Positions 1 through 8,790 are shown, numbered from the stretch's first letter. The stretch is 51,785 nt of DNA from Paludibaculum sp. (GCA_029973955.1 JARKQJ010000215.1:1-51785), one strand, 5' to 3'. Program-made: numbers and translations. Notes: generated from the sequence alone by a model not told the origin.

Positions 1-219
1 GGGGGATACGGTTCCACGGTGGCGCCGAGAGTGCGTTTCGGGGGAATGCGGCTTCGCCCTGTGGTGCTGGGACTGCGTTTCGGGGGAGACGGGCTTGGAC
101 GCGTGGCCCCGAGACTTTGTCTCGGGGGATTACGGCTCCACGGTGGCGCCGGGGCTTTGTCTCGGGGGAATACGGCTCCGCTGCGTCTCGGGGGAATAGG
201 GCTTCCTGGGGAGGGTTGG
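1..219. repeat. Degenerate ~42-bp tandem repeat array, truncated by left edge
   Basis: Six imperfect units each begin with a CGGGGGA core: the edge unit, then units at 39, 81, 123, 163 and 189. The steps are 42, 42, 40 and 26 bases. The second half of the unit alternates between a GGTGGCGCCG-like and a GTGGTGCTGG-like form, and units end in (T)GCGTTT or TTTGTCT just before the next core. The array lies directly downstream of the stop codon of the glycosidase-like gene on the minus strand. No reading frame through it looks like a protein. It is not a CRISPR: the units are head to tail, with variation spread along them and no repeat/spacer division. It extends beyond the window, so its full length and neighbour are unknown. 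Confidence 0.7.
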
Positions 220-2334
220 CTATTGGATTAGGAGCCAGGTCCAGCCTTTGGCGGGGATCTGGAGGGTGACTTCGATGGAGTAGTCGCGGGCCAGCTTGGC
301 GGGGCGGGGTGGGGCTCCGTTGATGCTGAGTTGGGCGGTGGTTGTCAGGCCGGTGTAGTAGAGGGGGAGGCGGATGGTGCGGGTGATGGGCTGGGGGAGG
401 GGGTTGAAGAGGAAGGCCAGGCCGCGTTCCTTGTTTTCCGGGTTGACGTGGAGGAGGCCGTCCCAGTCCTGACCGTCAGGGCGGCGGAGGTGGATGACGT
501 CGGAGTCGAGGATGGCGCGGTGGGCCTTGTAGAAGTCGACCCAGCGTTTGACGACGGCTTTGGTTTCGGGGGAGTCAAAGAGCCGGGGGCCGCGGTAGCA
601 GGCCTGGACGCCGGAGGTGAAGTTCTGGACGAGGTGCTGCTCGTAGGCGTCGAGGTGATCTTTGAGGGGTTCGAGGGTGGCCGCTTCGCCGCCGCCGTGG
701 TACTGGGTGAGGGGGACGAACATCCAGCCCATGGAGGGGGTTTTGAACCAGGTGCCGTCGTAGATATTCTGGCGGCCGAGGATGAACTGGCGTTCGCGGG
801 GGAGGCTCCAATTGGTTTCGCGGTAGCCCATGGCGACCTTGGTGGAGCCGTTGAGGAAGTACCAGTCGGGGATGTTGAGATAGATGCCGCGGGCGCGGGA
901 CCAGCGGTAGAGGTCGCGGATGCGCTCCCACTGGCGCCATTGGGAGTCTTCCAGGCCTTCGTGCCCGGGATGGGTGGTGGAGGCGCAGACGTCGCCGGGG
1001 TAAGAGCCGTCGTGCTCGAGGATGCTGAGGCCGGTGGTTTCGAAGAGGGAGTAGAGCTTGCGGAAGTAGTTGTCGGCCCACTTGCTCATGAGGCAGGGGG
1101 AGTTGCCGAAGATGGCGCCGCCGGGTTTGCCGGTCTGAGGGTTGATGACGTCGTCTTCGGGGCTGATTTTACGGCTGGCGAGGAGGGAGTAGCCGCCGAG
1201 CTCGACGCCTTTGGATTTGCCGTATTCGACGAGTTCGCGGAGGCCGGCGCGGTAGGCGGGATCTTCATTTTCGGCGTTGAAGCGGCTGCCGAAGCTGAGG
1301 ATGACCATTTCAAAGCCCGTTTCGGCGCACTGGTCGATGGCGTTTTTGACCGTGGCCGGATCGGACTGGCGGACGTGCATGAGGATGGGGTTTTCCGTGG
1401 CCCAGGGGGCGATTGTGCGATAGAAGCGGCGGAGGGTGAGGCTGCGGCGCTCGCGGTCTGTGCTGTCGTAAGCGAGTTCGTAGGTACGAAAAGACTCGAG
1501 TTTGCCGCCGGGCGGGATGAGGACGTTGGGGCCGATGGGCGGGCGGGACTCGATGAGGAGGGGGGAGTTGCGCTCGTAGTTGACCTGGGTTGCGTACTGG
1601 GGATCGGGGAGGAAGACAGTGGTGCGGTTGGCGGTATGGGCGTCCATGCCGCGGAAGGAGTAGTCGCTCTCGACGTGGAGCTGGGAGGGCGGCGGGGTGG
1701 CGGCGTCGACGGCGGAGTCCTGCTCGACGATGGCGAGGATTTCGGAGGCGAACTTATTGAGGCGGACGGGTTGGGTGCCGGCGTTGCGGAGGACGAACCA
1801 CTTCACGAGGGCGGGGATGCCTTCGTACATCTCGTAGTGAATGTCGATTTGGAGGCCGCCGGGGTTGCCGTAGTGGAAGACGACGCCGGCGCCTTTGGGG
1901 GGCCAGGGGGCGTTGGAGGCGAGGCGGACGCGCTTCCATTCGAAGGGTGCGGCCATGGGGGCGGGCTCGTAGCCGGTGCAGTGGAGGGCGGAGGGGTCTG
2001 GGGTGAGGGAGTCGATCCAGTCGGCGCGGAGGTAGGCGTAGTCGGGCTGGCCGAGGAGGCCGCCGACGGGGATGTCTTTTCCGTCGACGGTGAGGCGGGC
2101 TTCGGGCTTGACGCCGCGGAGGAGGGATTCGCCGGTGATGAGATTGCGGTAGCCGACGGTGGCGCAGTCGGGTTGGATGCGCCAGGTGCGGCGGAGGAGG
2201 CCGTTGGAGAGGGAGACCTCCCTGGGGCCGGTTTCCAGTTTAGCGGGGCGGGTATCGCGGGTGACCAGGAAGTCGGCGGCGAAGGCGTACGGGGAGCTGC
2301 ACGCCAGGCAGAGCAGGGCGAGCGAAGAGCGCAT
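220..2334 (-). CDS. Secreted TIM-barrel glycosidase-like protein (alpha-galactosidase-like)
   Basis: A 704-residue exported protein. Residues 1-19 form a signal peptide (small hydrophobic core ending Y-A-F-A, then ADF). The first ~280 residues look like a beta-sandwich; the rest resembles the GH27/GH36 alpha-galactosidase type of TIM barrel. A strand-end motif LEHDGSYPGD near residue 440 supplies a candidate catalytic Asp, followed by a Trp/Tyr-rich region and a C-terminal beta domain. Function is inferred from fold-like pattern only; substrate unknown. The ATG sits 1 base after the stop of the upstream dihydropteroate synthase-like gene, behind a GAGAGG ribosome site that lies inside that gene's end, so the two are probably translationally coupled. 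Other possibility: a catalytically inactive sugar-binding relative. Confidence 0.75.
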   Translation of the reverse strand: MRSSLALLCLACSSPYAFAADFLVTRDTRPAKLETGPREVSLSNGLLRRTWRIQPDCATVGYRNLITGESLLRGVKPEARLTVDGKDIPVGGLLGQPDYAYLRADWIDSLTPDPSALHCTGYEPAPMAAPFEWKRVRLASNAPWPPKGAGVVFHYGNPGGLQIDIHYEMYEGIPALVKWFVLRNAGTQPVRLNKFASEILAIVEQDSAVDAATPPPSQLHVESDYSFRGMDAHTANRTTVFLPDPQYATQVNYERNSPLLIESRPPIGPNVLIPPGGKLESFRTYELAYDSTDRERRSLTLRRFYRTIAPWATENPILMHVRQSDPATVKNAIDQCAETGFEMVILSFGSRFNAENEDPAYRAGLRELVEYGKSKGVELGGYSLLASRKISPEDDVINPQTGKPGGAIFGNSPCLMSKWADNYFRKLYSLFETTGLSILEHDGSYPGDVCASTTHPGHEGLEDSQWRQWERIRDLYRWSRARGIYLNIPDWYFLNGSTKVAMGYRETNWSLPRERQFILGRQNIYDGTWFKTPSMGWMFVPLTQYHGGGEAATLEPLKDHLDAYEQHLVQNFTSGVQACYRGPRLFDSPETKAVVKRWVDFYKAHRAILDSDVIHLRRPDGQDWDGLLHVNPENKERGLAFLFNPLPQPITRTIRLPLYYTGLTTTAQLSINGAPPRPAKLARDYSIEVTLQIPAKGWTWLLIQ

Positions 2335-2335
2335 G

Positions 2336-3202
2336 TCAACCTCTCAAGGCTTGATCGGCAACCAGTGTAGCGGGGCGGACTCCGGAGACGTCGGCGACGC
2401 GGACGATGTGAGCGCCGCGGAGGACGGCCATGGTGGCGGCGGCGACGGTGGTAGCGGCGCAGGGCTCGACGGGGATTTCGGCATCGAACTGCTGGCCGAA
2501 GGGGCTGACCATGAGGGGCAGGCGGAGCTTGTGGAAGTCGTCGAGGGCGACGAGGAGTTCGGTATTGGTCTCCTTGCGCTTGCCCATGCCGAAGCCGGGA
2601 TCGATGACGAGGCGGTTGCGTTCGACGCCCATGCGGCCGGCGCGGTTGAGGGCGGCGGAGAGTTCGGCGGAGACGAGGCTGGCGGGATCTTTCCAGGCGC
2701 CGAGCTTGGCCCAGGTCTGAGGCGTGCCGCGCATGTGCTGGAGGATGAAGCCGACGTCGTGCTGCATAACGACCTTGGCGAGGTCCTGTTCGAGGGTCAG
2801 GCCGCTGGGATCGCGGATGATGACGGCGCCATGCTCGATGGCCTTTTCGGCGACGGCGGGGCGGAAGGTTTCGGCACAGACTGGGACGGGAAAGCGGCCT
2901 TTGACGCGTTTGAGGGCGGGGATGAGGCGACGGAGCTCTTCGGCTTCCTCGATGGGCTTCCGGCCGGGGCGGAGGAAGTCCGTGGTGAATTCGAGGATGT
3001 CGGCGCCGGCGTCGATGAGTTCGGTGGCGCGGACGAAGGCGCGGTCGGGGTCTTCAAAGGGGCCGAGGCCGTCGACGGGATCGGGGGTGATGGGGATGAC
3101 CCCGCAGATGAGAGTGCGCTCGCCGAGGCGCCACAGTTCCTTCTTGATCTTCCACTCGACTTTATTGCGCGGCATCCCTTCTATTTTAAGGGTGGTGCGC
3201 AA
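2336..3202 (-). CDS. folP: Divergent dihydropteroate synthase-like protein (pterin-binding TIM barrel)
   Basis: 288 residues, the usual length for dihydropteroate synthase, which joins p-aminobenzoate to the pterin pyrophosphate in folate synthesis. Recognisable family blocks in order: GVIPITPDP (~35), GADILEF..LRPG (~65), AETFRPAVAEKAI (~110), QHMRGTP (~150), IDPGFGMGK (~200) and RVADV near the C-terminus. Several normally invariant residues differ. The Asn of NVTPDSF is Pro, the Asp of VDT is Glu, the Asn of IND is Arg, the SRK motif is replaced by SPFGQ, and the final RVHDV is RVADV. The DPGFG Asp and last Arg remain. The fold is clear; canonical activity is doubtful. The start shown is TTG; an in-frame ATG at 3175 gives a protein nine residues shorter. 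Confidence 0.8.
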   Translation of the reverse strand: MRTTLKIEGMPRNKVEWKIKKELWRLGERTLICGVIPITPDPVDGLGPFEDPDRAFVRATELIDAGADILEFTTDFLRPGRKPIEEAEELRRLIPALKRVKGRFPVPVCAETFRPAVAEKAIEHGAVIIRDPSGLTLEQDLAKVVMQHDVGFILQHMRGTPQTWAKLGAWKDPASLVSAELSAALNRAGRMGVERNRLVIDPGFGMGKRKETNTELLVALDDFHKLRLPLMVSPFGQQFDAEIPVEPCAATTVAAATMAVLRGAHIVRVADVSGVRPATLVADQALRG

Positions 3203-3255
3203 AGGGGCGCGACATTTCTTTGCGTTGCCGGGCGGAAGAGAAACGCCCAGGGCGG

Positions 3256-4521
3256 CTAGCTGCGGGCGAAGTAGAGGTAGACGGCGCGTTCCAGGTCGGG
3301 CTTGGTGATCTGGATGGGGCGGTTTTCGTACTGGCTGATGGAGGCGATGATGTCGATGATGTCCTGGGGGTAGCAGGCGCGGAGCTGGGTGCGGCCGTTG
3401 GAGAGGCAGAGCTTGCGAAGATATTCGGCGCTGTCGTAATCGACGGGGACGTTGCGAGTGGTGACGACGCGCTGGAAGATCATGTCGAAGACCTGGGCCT
3501 GGACGGGTTCGACCTCGATTTTGTTTTGGATACGGCGGAGGAAGGCTTCGTCGGCGAGGTCAGAGGGGTCGAGGTTAGTGGAGAAGACGACCATGAGTTC
3601 GAAGGGGATCTGGAATTTGACGCCGTAGCGGAGGGTGAGGTAGTCGACGTGACGGTCGAGGGGGACGATCCAGCGGTTGAGGAGGTCGCGGGGGCTCATG
3701 AGCTGGCGGCCGAAGTCGTCGATGATGAAGATGCCGTTATTGGCCTTCATCTGGAGGGGGGCGGCGTAGATGCCGGAGGACTCGTCGAGGCGGAGTTCGA
3801 GCATGGAGGGGATGAGTTCGCCGCCGACGACGATGCAGGGACGTTTGCAGAGGACCCAGCGGGGATCGACATCGGGGTCGTCGATTTCGATGCGGTGGTG
3901 GACGACGGGGTCATAGAGGGAGATGATCTGGTTGTCGACTTCGACGGCGTAGGGGATGAGGATGCCGTCCTGGTAGACGCGCAACATGCGTTCAGCGATG
4001 GAGGTTTTGCCGTTGCCGGAGGGGCCGTAGAGAAAGATGGAGTTCTGAGAGATGAGGGCGGGGCCGAGCTGATCGAGGAGGCGATCCGGGACGACGAGAT
4101 CGGAGAAGGCGGCGCGGAGGGCGCGGCGGTCGATATGGACGCGGGCGGCCTGGCGCTTGATGGCGGCGTGGTATTCCTTGAGGGCGACGGGGCAGGCGCC
4201 GGCGTATTGGGAGATCTGGAAGCGATCGGAGGCGAGCTGTTTGCCGGCCTGGGTGAGGACGAACTGATAGTCATTGCCGATCATGCCCTTGACCTCAATG
4301 AGCTGCTGCTGGCGGAGGGAGCGGAAGGCCTGATCGATGATGGGGAGCGAGAGGCAAAGTTTGCGGCAGAGGCTCTCCAGGGAGATGAAGCCTTCGAGGA
4401 GGGTGCGGCGAAGGACGAGGTCGATGACGAGCGACTGCGAGATGTTGAGATCTTCCAGGGTTTGGGGGACTGGAGGAGAGAAGCTGGAGCGCAGGCCTGC
4501 GGGTGAGGTCATGACGAGCAT
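3256..4521 (-). CDS. AAA-type ATPase with N-terminal helical/winged-helix region
   Basis: 421 residues, cytoplasmic. Residues ~20-100 are helical with a winged-helix-like pattern (LRQQQLIEVKG, then a strand). The ATPase core follows: Walker A GPSGNGKTS near residue 165, Walker B GIFIIDDFGRQ near 262 (Asp-Asp rather than Asp-Glu), sensor-1-like VVFSTNLDPSD near 312, then an arginine-bearing FLRRIQNKIEV lid region. It is divergent from a secretin gene 78 bases away, and the pair may share a promoter region and a role in envelope transport, but the protein is not a GspE/PilB-type secretion ATPase. Its action (remodelling, regulation or assembly) cannot be read from sequence. The start is the first ATG; a second Met lies three codons in. 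Confidence 0.85.
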   Translation of the reverse strand: MLVMTSPAGLRSSFSPPVPQTLEDLNISQSLVIDLVLRRTLLEGFISLESLCRKLCLSLPIIDQAFRSLRQQQLIEVKGMIGNDYQFVLTQAGKQLASDRFQISQYAGACPVALKEYHAAIKRQAARVHIDRRALRAAFSDLVVPDRLLDQLGPALISQNSIFLYGPSGNGKTSIAERMLRVYQDGILIPYAVEVDNQIISLYDPVVHHRIEIDDPDVDPRWVLCKRPCIVVGGELIPSMLELRLDESSGIYAAPLQMKANNGIFIIDDFGRQLMSPRDLLNRWIVPLDRHVDYLTLRYGVKFQIPFELMVVFSTNLDPSDLADEAFLRRIQNKIEVEPVQAQVFDMIFQRVVTTRNVPVDYDSAEYLRKLCLSNGRTQLRACYPQDIIDIIASISQYENRPIQITKPDLERAVYLYFARS

Positions 4522-4599
4522 CTATCGGCCAGAGCGGGGGGAGAAGTTTAGGCACGGGCTGCACGGGGAGGGGGTGGGATTCGTCAAGGCTAGTAAGGC

Positions 4600-6189
4600 G
4601 TGTTGTCGATTCGCGCATTTGCGTTGATGTTGGTGGCCTGCGCTGCCTGGGCGGCGGAGGCGGAGAGTGCGGGCAAGTTGTACAAAGAGGCGCGGAAGGC
4701 GCTGGAGAAGGGGGACTACACGCAGGCGTATGTGCTTTCTTCCCGGGCAGTTGCGTTGGATCCGGAGACGGCGGAGTACTGGCAGTTTTCTCAGGCGGTG
4801 CGGACGCGAGGGCTGGCTGGACTGAAGATAGAGACGGCGGTGGAACCGGCAGCGGAGAACGGCGGGAGCGCGGAGCCGGGCATCTCAGAGGAGGATCTGG
4901 AGGAGGCGCGCAAGACGTTGCCGCCGCCGATTCTGCACGGCGAAGAGGGGCGCAAGAGTTTCCGGATTCGCGGGGATGCGAAGAAAATCTTCGAAGAGGT
5001 GGCGAAAACTTATGGGCTGGATGTGATCTTCGACTCAGACTACCAGCCGGGGCCCGCGGTGACGATCGAGATGACGGACGCCGACTGGCGGGAGGCGATT
5101 CGAGCGGCGGAGAGCGTGACTAGCTCATTCCTGGTGGCGATGAGTAACCGGGTGGCGCTGGTGGTGAAGGACACGGCGCAGAAGCGGACGGAGCAGGAAC
5201 GGGTGATGACGGTACTGGTGCCGTTTGTGGAGCCGTTGTCGCCGCAGGAGATTCAGGAGGCGGCGCGGGCGGTGCAATCGACGTTCGACATGACGAAGAT
5301 GGGGATCGACAATGCGCGGAAGGTGGTGTTGTTCCGGGACCGGGTATCGCGGCTGAAGCCGGCGCTGGATTTGTTTCAGCAGTTGATGGTGCAGCGAGCG
5401 CAGGTGATGACGGAGGTGGAGTTGCTGGTGGTGAACCGGAACTCGACGCTGAGTTACGGGTCGAAGTTCCAGTCGACGTTTCCGTTCTATTGGGTGGGTG
5501 GGCCGGTGGTGAATCCGTTGAACTTCGTGACGACGCTGCCGTCGTCGCCGCTGGCTGTGTTTGGAGGGGGAAGTACGGCGATGGGGGTGGTGCTGACGGG
5601 CAACTCGTTCTTCGCGAGCCTGACGAAGGGGCAGGTGGAGAGCGTGGTGAGGAGCACGATCCGCGGGGTGGACGGCCAGGCGGCGCAGATGCACCTGGGC
5701 GATCGGTATCCGGTAATGACTGCCGGGTACTACGGGCAGAACGGGCAATCGACGGGAACGGGGAAGGCGTATGTGGGGGCGCCGACGGTGAACTTCGAGG
5801 ACCTGGGGATCGTGCTGAAGGTGACGCCGAAGGTGCACAACCTGAACGAGCTTTCGATGGAGATCGAGGCGGAGTTCAAGACATTGACGGGAAAGGCGAC
5901 GAACGGGATTCCGGTGATTGCGAACCGGAAGTTTTCGACACGGGTGCGGACGAGTTTCGAGCAGACGACGGTGATTGCGGGGTTGGTGCAGGAGACGATT
6001 TCGCAGAGTTGGAGTTCGCTGCCGGGTCTGCAGAACATCCCGTGGTTGCGGTCGAACGACAAGTCCGGGGAGAGGACGGAGCTGTTGCTGACTTTGAAGC
6101 CGCGGCTGGTGAACCTGCCGCCGAGCGAGATCCCCACGGTGGCGGTACGAGCGGGGAGCGAGACCAGGCCACTGACGCCCCTGGACTAG
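4600..6189 (+). CDS. Outer-membrane secretin (GspD/PilQ family) with N-terminal TPR-like repeat
   Basis: 529 residues. A signal peptide (~1-19, ending A-W-A) is followed by a TPR-like helix pair (~22-60: LYKEARKALEKGDYTQAY, then SSRAVALDPE). Next comes a short secretin N-terminal (STN-type) domain around 120-190 and a secretin domain from ~260 to 510, with the family's EVELLVVNRNS strand, a G-rich gate region, PVIANRKFSTRV and the closing TVIAGLVQE..PGLQNIPWL. Secretins form multimeric outer-membrane channels for type II, type III or type IV pilus systems. No other secretion gene is nearby apart from the divergent ATPase. The start is GTG; TTG at 4603 and ATG at 4627 are alternatives, and the GTG gives the most complete signal peptide. 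Confidence 0.88.
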   Translation: MLSIRAFALMLVACAAWAAEAESAGKLYKEARKALEKGDYTQAYVLSSRAVALDPETAEYWQFSQAVRTRGLAGLKIETAVEPAAENGGSAEPGISEEDLEEARKTLPPPILHGEEGRKSFRIRGDAKKIFEEVAKTYGLDVIFDSDYQPGPAVTIEMTDADWREAIRAAESVTSSFLVAMSNRVALVVKDTAQKRTEQERVMTVLVPFVEPLSPQEIQEAARAVQSTFDMTKMGIDNARKVVLFRDRVSRLKPALDLFQQLMVQRAQVMTEVELLVVNRNSTLSYGSKFQSTFPFYWVGGPVVNPLNFVTTLPSSPLAVFGGGSTAMGVVLTGNSFFASLTKGQVESVVRSTIRGVDGQAAQMHLGDRYPVMTAGYYGQNGQSTGTGKAYVGAPTVNFEDLGIVLKVTPKVHNLNELSMEIEAEFKTLTGKATNGIPVIANRKFSTRVRTSFEQTTVIAGLVQETISQSWSSLPGLQNIPWLRSNDKSGERTELLLTLKPRLVNLPPSEIPTVAVRAGSETRPLTPLD

Positions 6190-6294
6190 AGTAGAGCCTT
6201 AGGTAAGGGCAAGGGCATTGACAGGAGACGTGCGGATGCTGTGGGATGGAGGGGAGGCAGGCCAGGAATTGGAGGCCCGCCCGGGAGAGAAGTC

Positions 6295-6555
6295 ATGAGC
6301 GAAGAGACGATCAAGACGCAGGAAGATCTTGCCGCGGAGCTGGAGAAGCTGAAAGCGGAGAACGCATCTCTGAAGCGAGCCCGGAATGCGGGCATCACGT
6401 TCAAGGTGAGCGAGAAAGGCGCAGTTTCCGTGTACGGATTGGGGCGCTTTCCGGTGACCTTGTACAAGGAACAATGGGAGCGGCTGATGGCCGCATCGGA
6501 TCAACTGAAGGGCTTCATTGCGGACAACGCGGAGAAGCTGAAGGTCCGGGAGTAG
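6295..6555 (+). CDS. Small conserved coiled-coil protein, function unknown
   Basis: 86 residues. An N-terminal heptad-like segment (DLAAELEKLKAENASLKRA, residues ~9-27) predicts a short coiled coil. It is followed by a compact beta segment with the motif SVYGLGRFPVTLYKEQWERL, which I have the impression of seeing in other small bacterial proteins of unknown role. The ATG is chosen because GGGAGAG lies a few bases upstream and because upstream in-frame codons are Gly/Pro-rich non-coding type. It ends 12 bases before the SIS-domain gene, so the two are probably co-transcribed. No function assigned. Confidence 0.75.
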   Translation: MSEETIKTQEDLAAELEKLKAENASLKRARNAGITFKVSEKGAVSVYGLGRFPVTLYKEQWERLMAASDQLKGFIADNAEKLKVRE

Positions 6556-6567
6556 GCGAACAAAGAC

Positions 6568-7635
6568 ATGTCGAAGATGTTGGAGGAGATCCGCGAGCAG
6601 CCAGCGGCGCTCGAGCGGACCCTGAAGGCCGAATTGCGCGGCATTGAACGGCTGCGCGCGAAGTTTGAAAAAGAGAAGCCGCGGATGGTGGTGCTGGCGG
6701 CGCGCGGGACCTCGGACAACGCGGCACAGTTTGGGCGGTACCTGATCGAGGTAACGACGGGGATCCCGGTGTCGCTGGCGGCGCCATCGGTTTCGACGCT
6801 CTACCATTCGAAGCTGCGGATGGAAGGGGCGCTGCTGGCAGCGGTATCGCAATCGGGCGAATCGACAGACACGAACGTGGTGCTGGAAGAGGCGAAGGCG
6901 CAGGGCGCGTTCACCTTGGGCATCACGAACGAGGCGTCGAGCACGCTGGCGAAGATCGCGGATCACGCCATTCTGGTGCGGGCCGGGCGGGAGAAGAGCG
7001 TGGCGGCGACGAAGACCTACACGGGCCAGTTGCTGAGCTTCTACCTGCTGGCGTGGGCGCTGGGCGCAGAACTGGAGATCGACGATCTGAAGAAACTGCC
7101 GGAGATGGCAGCGGCGGCGCTGAAGCTGGAAAAAGAGATTGAAGCGCGGGCCGAGCGATACCGGTTCATGAACCATGCGGTAGTGGTGGGGCGCGGACTG
7201 AACTATTCGAACGCGTTCGAGTGGGCGCTGAAGATGATGGAGACGTGCTACATCGTGGCGGAGCGGTTCTCGCAGGCGGACATCCTGCACGGGCCGATCG
7301 CGATGGTGGGCCAGGCGTTTCCGGCGTTCGTGCTGGCGCCTCCGGGCGCGACCTGGCCGGTGATGAACGAACTGATCGCAAAGCTGCAGGGGCTGAAGGC
7401 GGAGACGCTGGTGTTGAGCGACCGGTCAAACCGGGAGGCTCCGAAGTCGGCGGTGCGGATTCCCGCGGCGCTTTCGTTCCACGCGAAGAAGGGGAAGGCG
7501 GCGATGCCGGCGGACCTGTATACGCCGGTGCCGTACATCATTCCGGCGCAGTTGTTCGCGGCGAAACTGGCTGAAGTGAAGGGGTTGAACCCCGACCAGC
7601 CGCGGGGCCTGTCAAAAGTCACGTTGACGTTGTAG
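6568..7635 (+). CDS. Double-SIS-domain sugar-phosphate isomerase/deaminase (GlmS C-half/NagB-II type)
   Basis: 355 residues with two SIS domains (~30-165 and ~195-330) and no glutaminase domain, so it resembles only the isomerase half of glucosamine-6-phosphate synthase. Clear SIS motifs are AARGTSDNAA (~50), AVSQSGESTDT (~95), SVAATKTYTGQ (~145) and the C-terminal NPDQPRGLSKVT typical of this family. Stand-alone proteins of this build include amino-sugar-phosphate deaminases (NagB-II/AgaS) and related isomerases, converting glucosamine-6-phosphate to fructose-6-phosphate and ammonia. That activity is inferred; the substrate could be another aminosugar phosphate. It follows the small coiled-coil gene by 12 bases. 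Confidence 0.87.
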   Translation: MSKMLEEIREQPAALERTLKAELRGIERLRAKFEKEKPRMVVLAARGTSDNAAQFGRYLIEVTTGIPVSLAAPSVSTLYHSKLRMEGALLAAVSQSGESTDTNVVLEEAKAQGAFTLGITNEASSTLAKIADHAILVRAGREKSVAATKTYTGQLLSFYLLAWALGAELEIDDLKKLPEMAAAALKLEKEIEARAERYRFMNHAVVVGRGLNYSNAFEWALKMMETCYIVAERFSQADILHGPIAMVGQAFPAFVLAPPGATWPVMNELIAKLQGLKAETLVLSDRSNREAPKSAVRIPAALSFHAKKGKAAMPADLYTPVPYIIPAQLFAAKLAEVKGLNPDQPRGLSKVTLTL

Positions 7636-7641
7636 TCAGCG

Positions 7642-8721
7642 TTGGAGAAAATCTGGCAGAGGGTACTGGGCATGGGAACACTATTGGTGTGCACGATGGC
7701 GCTGGTCTGCGGCGGGACGCTGCTGGGTGAAGACAAGGTGGTGGGCGGGCCGTATGTAGTTTCGCAGGCGGCGCGAACGGCGACGATCGGATGGATCGTC
7801 CAGACGGGCGAGGTAAAGGTGGGGACGACGCGTTCAATCCCGGTGCTGCGGGCGGAGAAGGTGTCGATGACGGGACTGAAGAGCGGTGAGTTGGTGGAGT
7901 ACACGACGCCGAATGGGCTGAAAGGCTCGTTCAAAGTGGCGCCGGCGGAGCCGACGGCGTTTCAGGCGGTGGTGTTTGGGGACACGCGTTCGCGGCACGA
8001 TTTGCACCGGAAGATCATGGAAGCGATCTCGAAGCTGAACCCGGATTTCCTGGTGCACACGGGCGACCTGGTGACAGATGGCAAGGATGTGGAGCAGTGG
8101 CCGCGGTTCTTCGATATCGAAGGCGAGGTGCTGAGGAAGACGGTGTTCTTCCCGGCCTTGGGCAACCACGAGCGGAACTGCAGGTACTTCTACGATTTCT
8201 TCGATGTGGAGACGCCGTACTATTCGTTCGACTGGGGTGGGGCGCACTTCACGGTGCTGAACACGGACCTGGGGAATGTGGCGTTGAGCGCGAAGGCGCG
8301 GGAGGAGTTTTGGGCGGAGCAGGACCGCTGGATGGAAGACGACCTGGCGAAAGCGCAGAAGGCGGAGTTCCGATTCCTGATTACGCACCATCCGCCGTTC
8401 ACAGCGGTGAAGCGGAGACAGAACGACAATCCCCGGATGACGGCGATGATCCCCGTGCTGGAAAAGTACAACGTGACGGCGGTGTTCAGCGGTCACGACC
8501 ACAACTATCAGCACCACGTGAAGAATGGGATTCACTACATCGTGACGGGCGGGGGCGGTGCGCCGCTGTATCCGGTGGATGGGCCGATTGAGGGGTTGAC
8601 TGTGAAGGTGGAGTCGACCGAGCACTATGTCCGAATGACGGGAGCGCCGGGGAAGATCAAGATGGAAGCGGTGGCGTTGGACGGGCGCGTGCTGGATACG
8701 TTCGAGGTGGTGAAGAAGTAG
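7642..8721 (+). CDS. Exported metallophosphoesterase (purple acid phosphatase-like)
   Basis: 359 residues. Residues 1-30 are a signal sequence with basic N-region. Residues ~35-100 form a fibronectin-III-like strand domain as in purple acid phosphatases. The calcineurin-like metal site motifs follow in order: GDTRS (~113), GDLVTDG (~141), GNHE (~174), HHPP (~250) and GHDHNYQ (~284), all metal ligands present. Probable extracytoplasmic phosphomonoesterase or phosphodiesterase. The start shown is TTG, kept because it supplies the positive N-region of the signal peptide; the ATG at 7672 would give a signal peptide without charge. It lies 6 bases after the SIS gene. Confidence 0.85.
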   Translation: MEKIWQRVLGMGTLLVCTMALVCGGTLLGEDKVVGGPYVVSQAARTATIGWIVQTGEVKVGTTRSIPVLRAEKVSMTGLKSGELVEYTTPNGLKGSFKVAPAEPTAFQAVVFGDTRSRHDLHRKIMEAISKLNPDFLVHTGDLVTDGKDVEQWPRFFDIEGEVLRKTVFFPALGNHERNCRYFYDFFDVETPYYSFDWGGAHFTVLNTDLGNVALSAKAREEFWAEQDRWMEDDLAKAQKAEFRFLITHHPPFTAVKRRQNDNPRMTAMIPVLEKYNVTAVFSGHDHNYQHHVKNGIHYIVTGGGGAPLYPVDGPIEGLTVKVESTEHYVRMTGAPGKIKMEAVALDGRVLDTFEVVKK

Positions 8722-8790
8722 GGCTTCTCTCGGCAAAAGCTGCCGCAACGGGAGCGGATGTGCGAGAATGAAGGAGTTCGCAATTGGTAT

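Noticed and set aside
1..219. CRISPR array at the left edge
   Set aside because: The units are contiguous, vary along their whole length and lack unique spacers; no cas gene is in the window.
331..2370. Very long open frame (about 680 codons) on the plus strand opposite the glycosidase-like gene, and similar long antisense frames at 3220-4506, 16070-18103, 33793-35628 and 35549-37966
   Set aside because: Their translations are dominated by Gly/Ala/Val/Asp/Glu or Arg/Pro with no motifs, signal peptides or ribosome sites. They arise from the high GC of the true genes on the other strand.
3230..3248. Terminator after the AAA ATPase gene (GGGCG/CGCCC stem)
   Set aside because: Only 5 bp with a 9-base loop and no T-run; too weak to list.
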